Shown piece by piece: positions 61,424 to 64,000 of a stretch of DNA of 64,000 nt. The position numbers were made by a program, and so were the translations under genes. The number at the start of each line of letters is the position of its first letter. The stretch's first letter is position 1. Source of the stretch: CAJPPJ01 sp963536495 (GTDB lineage: Bacteria; Bacillota_I; Bacilli_A; RF39; UBA660); assembly GCA_963536495.1 (NCBI GenBank), contig CAUTAF010000002.1, positions 1-64,000 on the forward strand. Direction: 5' to 3'. A model generated the notes under the pieces. The model was not told the DNA's origin and did not search any database. It was given only the letters and a program-made list of their open reading frames with translations.

Positions 61424-61985
61424 CTTTTAATTCCTTTCTTATTTTTTTATAATCTTTACAATTTTCTTCTACTACTTTCCAAAATTCTTTTGAATGATTT
61501 TGATGAATAAAATGACTTAATTCATGAACTATTACATAATTTAAATATTTTAAATCTTTTTTTATAAGCAAAGTATTTAATGTAATAACTTTAAGTTTAT
61601 TATTACATACTCCCCATCTAGTAGTCATCTTACGATAACGAACACTAAACTTAGGTAAAGGATAAGTAAAATTATTAATTATATCCATAATCATTTCTTC
61701 TGTATATTTTTTAGTATTCTTTTTTAAAAACAGATCATAGTTATCTATCTTTTCATATTTTTTACCTAAAAAATAATATTCATTTTCTTTTTCTTTATAA
61801 TTTAACATTTTCAATATTTTATCTTGATTTTTATCTATAAATTCATAAATATATTTTTGATTCATAAAAAAATTACAGTTTACTACTAAATTTAAATCTT
61901 TATCTACTTTTAAAGTTAAACCATTTTTACTAAACTTTTTATTTATTATTAAATTTACTTTTTTATCTTTTAAATAATATTCCAT
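61410..61985 (-). CDS. YgjP-like (WLM/DUF45) zinc metallopeptidase
   Basis: The 191-residue protein has the full YgjP pattern: SVRYRKMTTRWGVCN near 107-121, then VIVHELSHFIHQNHSKEFWKVVE near 149-171, where HELSH is the zinc site and the later His is the third ligand. The physiological substrate is unknown; the family is often linked to protein quality control and sits next to restriction or rRNA-modification genes. It overlaps the methyltransferase gene by 14 bases. Confidence 0.9.
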   Translation of the reverse strand: MEYYLKDKKVNLIINKKFSKNGLTLKVDKDLNLVVNCNFFMNQKYIYEFIDKNQDKILKMLNYKEKENEYYFLGKKYEKIDNYDLFLKKNTKKYTEEMIMDIINNFTYPLPKFSVRYRKMTTRWGVCNNKLKVITLNTLLIKKDLKYLNYVIVHELSHFIHQNHSKEFWKVVEENCKDYKKIRKELKDGNY

Positions 61986-62002
61986 ATATGTATTATACCA
62001 TT

Positions 62003-62028
62003 AAAAAAAATACTTATTTAAGTATTTT
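62003..62028 (-). terminator. Terminator of metG
   Basis: Arms AAAATACTT/AAGTATTTT (62007-62015, 62020-62028) overlap the metG stop; a T-run follows on the minus strand. Confidence 0.75.
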
Positions 62029-63634
62029 TTTCTTCTATTCTATTATATAAAATATCTAAGTTTTTTATATGATAATCACCAGATAGTTTTTCTTCTTCCC
62101 ATTTTAAATCTTCAAAACTTAACATTTCTTTTATCTTCTTTGATGCTTTTGGTAATATTGGATAAATTAAATTAGCTAAATTAGCCATAATATATATACA
62201 TGTATATGTTATCTTATTAAACTCATCTATATTATCTTTTACTCTTAACCAAGGTTCATTACTATCATAATATTTATTAGCATATGATATATAATCTACG
62301 ATTTTTTGTACTGCATTTCTTATTTCTGCTTTTTCAAAACTTTCTGCTACAGATTTATAAACTTCTTTTGTAATATTTACTGTTTCTTCATCTACGGTAC
62401 TTTCTTTTATAACTCCATCAAATTTTTTATTAATAAAAGATAAATTTCTATTGATAAAATTACCTAACATACCTACTAAAAACTTATTGTGTGTTTGAAT
62501 TATATCTTCCATAGAACAATTCATATCGTTAGTTTCAGGACCTTTATAAGAAAAATAAAATCTAATTGTATCACTATCAAATTTTTCTAATAGTTCATTT
62601 GCAGTTATTAAATTACCTTTTGATTTACTCATCTTATCGTTATTTAAATTAACATAAGCTGATGAAACTATATAATCTGGTAATCTATAATTCTTTTTAC
62701 TAGCAAGTATTAAAGGTGGATATATTGTTGTATGAAAAGGAATATTATCTTTACCATGTACATAATAAGTAGTTAAATTTTTGTTATTATCATCCATAAA
62801 TAAATCAAAATCTATATTTTTATCTTTTGCTACCTTTTCTCCAGCTGATAAATATCCTAAAACTGCTTCAAGCCATACATATATTCTCTTATCTTCATAT
62901 CCTTCTACTGGTACGTTTACTCCCCAATCAAGTTGTCTTGTAGCTGCTCTATTAACAAGTCCCATATCTATATATTTTTGAGCTTCACCAATAGCATTTT
63001 TTCTCCATTTATCTTTGTTTTTATTTATTAAATTTTGTAATTCTTCTTTAAATTCAGGAAGTTTAAAATATAAATGTTTATTTTTTCTAAGAGTTGTAGG
63101 ATTAGAACAAATTTTACAATGTTTATCAAGTAAATCTTTACTATCTAAAGATGTACCACATACTTCACATTGATCTCCTGTACTTGTTCCACCACAATGT
63201 GGACATATTCCTATAATTTCTCTATCAGATAAAAATTTATTACAATGAATACAATAATCTTCATCCTCTTCTTTTTCAAAAAGATATCCATTTTCTTTTA
63301 TTTTCTTAAAAAATTCTTCAATATATTTTTTATGATCTTCTGACATAGTAGCAGTATATAAATCATATTCAAACCCTAAATTTTTAAAAGTTTTTACAAA
63401 TTCATCATGATATAATGTCGCTATTTTTAAAGGAGTAGTATTTTCTTTTCTAGCTCTTTCAGTTATTGGAGTACCATGACAATCAGATCCTGATACATAA
63501 ATAACATTATCTTTACATTCTCTATAATATTTAGCAATTATATCTCCTGGAAGTAGAGCTGCTAGATGTCCTACATGTAAATAATAATTTGCATAAGGCC
63601 ATGCTCCACCTATAAAAATATCTCTTTTTTCCAT
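62018..63634 (-). CDS. metG: Methionyl-tRNA synthetase
   Basis: The 538-residue class I synthetase has a HIGH-type motif HVGH at about 20-23, a four-Cys double zinc knuckle in the connective domain (CIHC..CPHC..CEVC..CKIC, about 126-177) and the KMSKSKGN loop near 332. It belongs to the MetRS branch with two zinc knuckles, shorter than those with a C-terminal EMAP/Trbp111-like domain, which is absent here. The anticodon-binding helical domain is complete. It is a single-gene unit next to a Fur-family gene. Confidence 0.95.
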   Translation of the reverse strand: MEKRDIFIGGAWPYANYYLHVGHLAALLPGDIIAKYYRECKDNVIYVSGSDCHGTPITERARKENTTPLKIATLYHDEFVKTFKNLGFEYDLYTATMSEDHKKYIEEFFKKIKENGYLFEKEEDEDYCIHCNKFLSDREIIGICPHCGGTSTGDQCEVCGTSLDSKDLLDKHCKICSNPTTLRKNKHLYFKLPEFKEELQNLINKNKDKWRKNAIGEAQKYIDMGLVNRAATRQLDWGVNVPVEGYEDKRIYVWLEAVLGYLSAGEKVAKDKNIDFDLFMDDNNKNLTTYYVHGKDNIPFHTTIYPPLILASKKNYRLPDYIVSSAYVNLNNDKMSKSKGNLITANELLEKFDSDTIRFYFSYKGPETNDMNCSMEDIIQTHNKFLVGMLGNFINRNLSFINKKFDGVIKESTVDEETVNITKEVYKSVAESFEKAEIRNAVQKIVDYISYANKYYDSNEPWLRVKDNIDEFNKITYTCIYIMANLANLIYPILPKASKKIKEMLSFEDLKWEEEKLSGDYHIKNLDILYNRIEEKNT

Positions 63635-63686
63635 ATTAACACTCTTTCTTTAATATATAGATTATATAATAAAAATAAAAGTAATG

Positions 63687-64000
63687 CTATTCTTTACAAG
63701 AACTACATCTTACTTTTATTTTTGTTTCTTCTACAGTTAATCCATTGTTTTTTAAATTTTCTTCTATTATAGCATAAGGACAAATATCTAAAGTTATTAT
63801 CTTATGACACTTACTACACTTAAATTCATGACTATGTTTATGACTTTTTATATACATAGCTTTTCCAGACTTATCAAATGTTTTTATAATCATTTCTTTT
63901 TCTAAAAGTTTATTAACATTTCTATAAATTGTAGATAATGCTACTTTAGTTTTAGATTTTTCATTTACTAAATCACATATTTCTTCTACATATAAACTTT
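63687..64000 (-). CDS. Fur-family metalloregulator, 5' end beyond the window
   Basis: The frame is open through the right edge, so the gene continues upstream; 104 residues are visible. The winged-helix recognition part ALSTIYRNVNKLLEKEMI is followed by the dimerisation domain with HKHSHEFKCSKCHKIITLDICP and a final VRCSSC. The two CxxC pairs form the structural zinc site of Fur/PerR/Zur. The His-rich HSHEF is the regulatory metal site. The metal (Fe, Zn, Mn or peroxide sensing) cannot be told without the N terminus. Confidence 0.88.
   Translation of the reverse strand, partial: SLYVEEICDLVNEKSKTKVALSTIYRNVNKLLEKEMIIKTFDKSGKAMYIKSHKHSHEFKCSKCHKIITLDICPYAIIEENLKNNGLTVEETKIKVRCSSCKE

Overview
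The window is very AT-rich (clearly under 30% GC by eye) and reads as a chromosomal segment of a low-GC Bacillota, most likely an uncultured gut Bacilli lineage of the RF39/Erysipelotrichales kind. The support is RNase Y plus RNase J, a single-chain glycyl-tRNA synthetase under a T-box, a NatAB-like ABC exporter, AcpS, a SpoVB/MurJ-like flippase, sigma-A promoters of the TTGACA/TATAAT type and AGGAGG ribosome sites. The lineage is inference. The standard genetic code fits; almost all genes end in TAA or TAG and one ends in TGA.

Layout. 1-9.3 kb is a defence island: the 3' end of an hsdS gene faces hsdR-hsdM-DUF262/DUF1524, followed by a RloA/RloB (AbiL-like) ATPase-TOPRIM pair and a small zinc-ribbon gene. 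9.5-13.4 kb holds recG, flanked by two candidate C-rich small RNAs, a degenerate aldehyde-dehydrogenase-fold gene and tRNA-Gly(UCC). 13.4-31.5 kb is an 18-kb surface locus on the minus strand: a membrane-anchored Ig-repeat protein, four paralogous envelope proteins that all carry an invariant HEQTH motif (one split at an A7 tract), and a 2,845-residue cell-wall adhesin with eleven Asp-rich calcium-binding segments.

31.5-39.7 kb has Smr, a PfkB kinase, glyS with an unusually compact T-box, GNAT and NUDIX genes, a decayed P-loop kinase, and two large unrecognised proteins. 39.7-48.9 kb has acpS facing a tight nine-gene operon: FkbH-like protein, acyl carrier protein, MaoC-like protein, MBOAT acyltransferase, two SGNH/AlgJ-like proteins, aldo/keto reductase and a two-subunit transketolase. 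It looks like a pathway that loads a small acyl group on a carrier protein and exports it onto a surface polymer. 48.9-64 kb is housekeeping: thioredoxin reductase, ABC exporter, RNase J, TrmB, RNase Y, a lipoprotein gene with a TA-repeat promoter, MATE-type flippase, rRNA/tRNA 2'-O-methyltransferase, YgjP-like peptidase, MetRS and a 5'-truncated Fur-family gene.

The best candidates for something undescribed are the HEQTH paralogue/adhesin locus, the FkbH-ACP-MBOAT-SGNH-transketolase operon, the compact glyS T-box and the paired RNAs around recG. Two genes are broken or recoded at 7-nt homopolymers (22866 and 54079) in the same geometry. That could be frameshifting, phase variation or assembly error.
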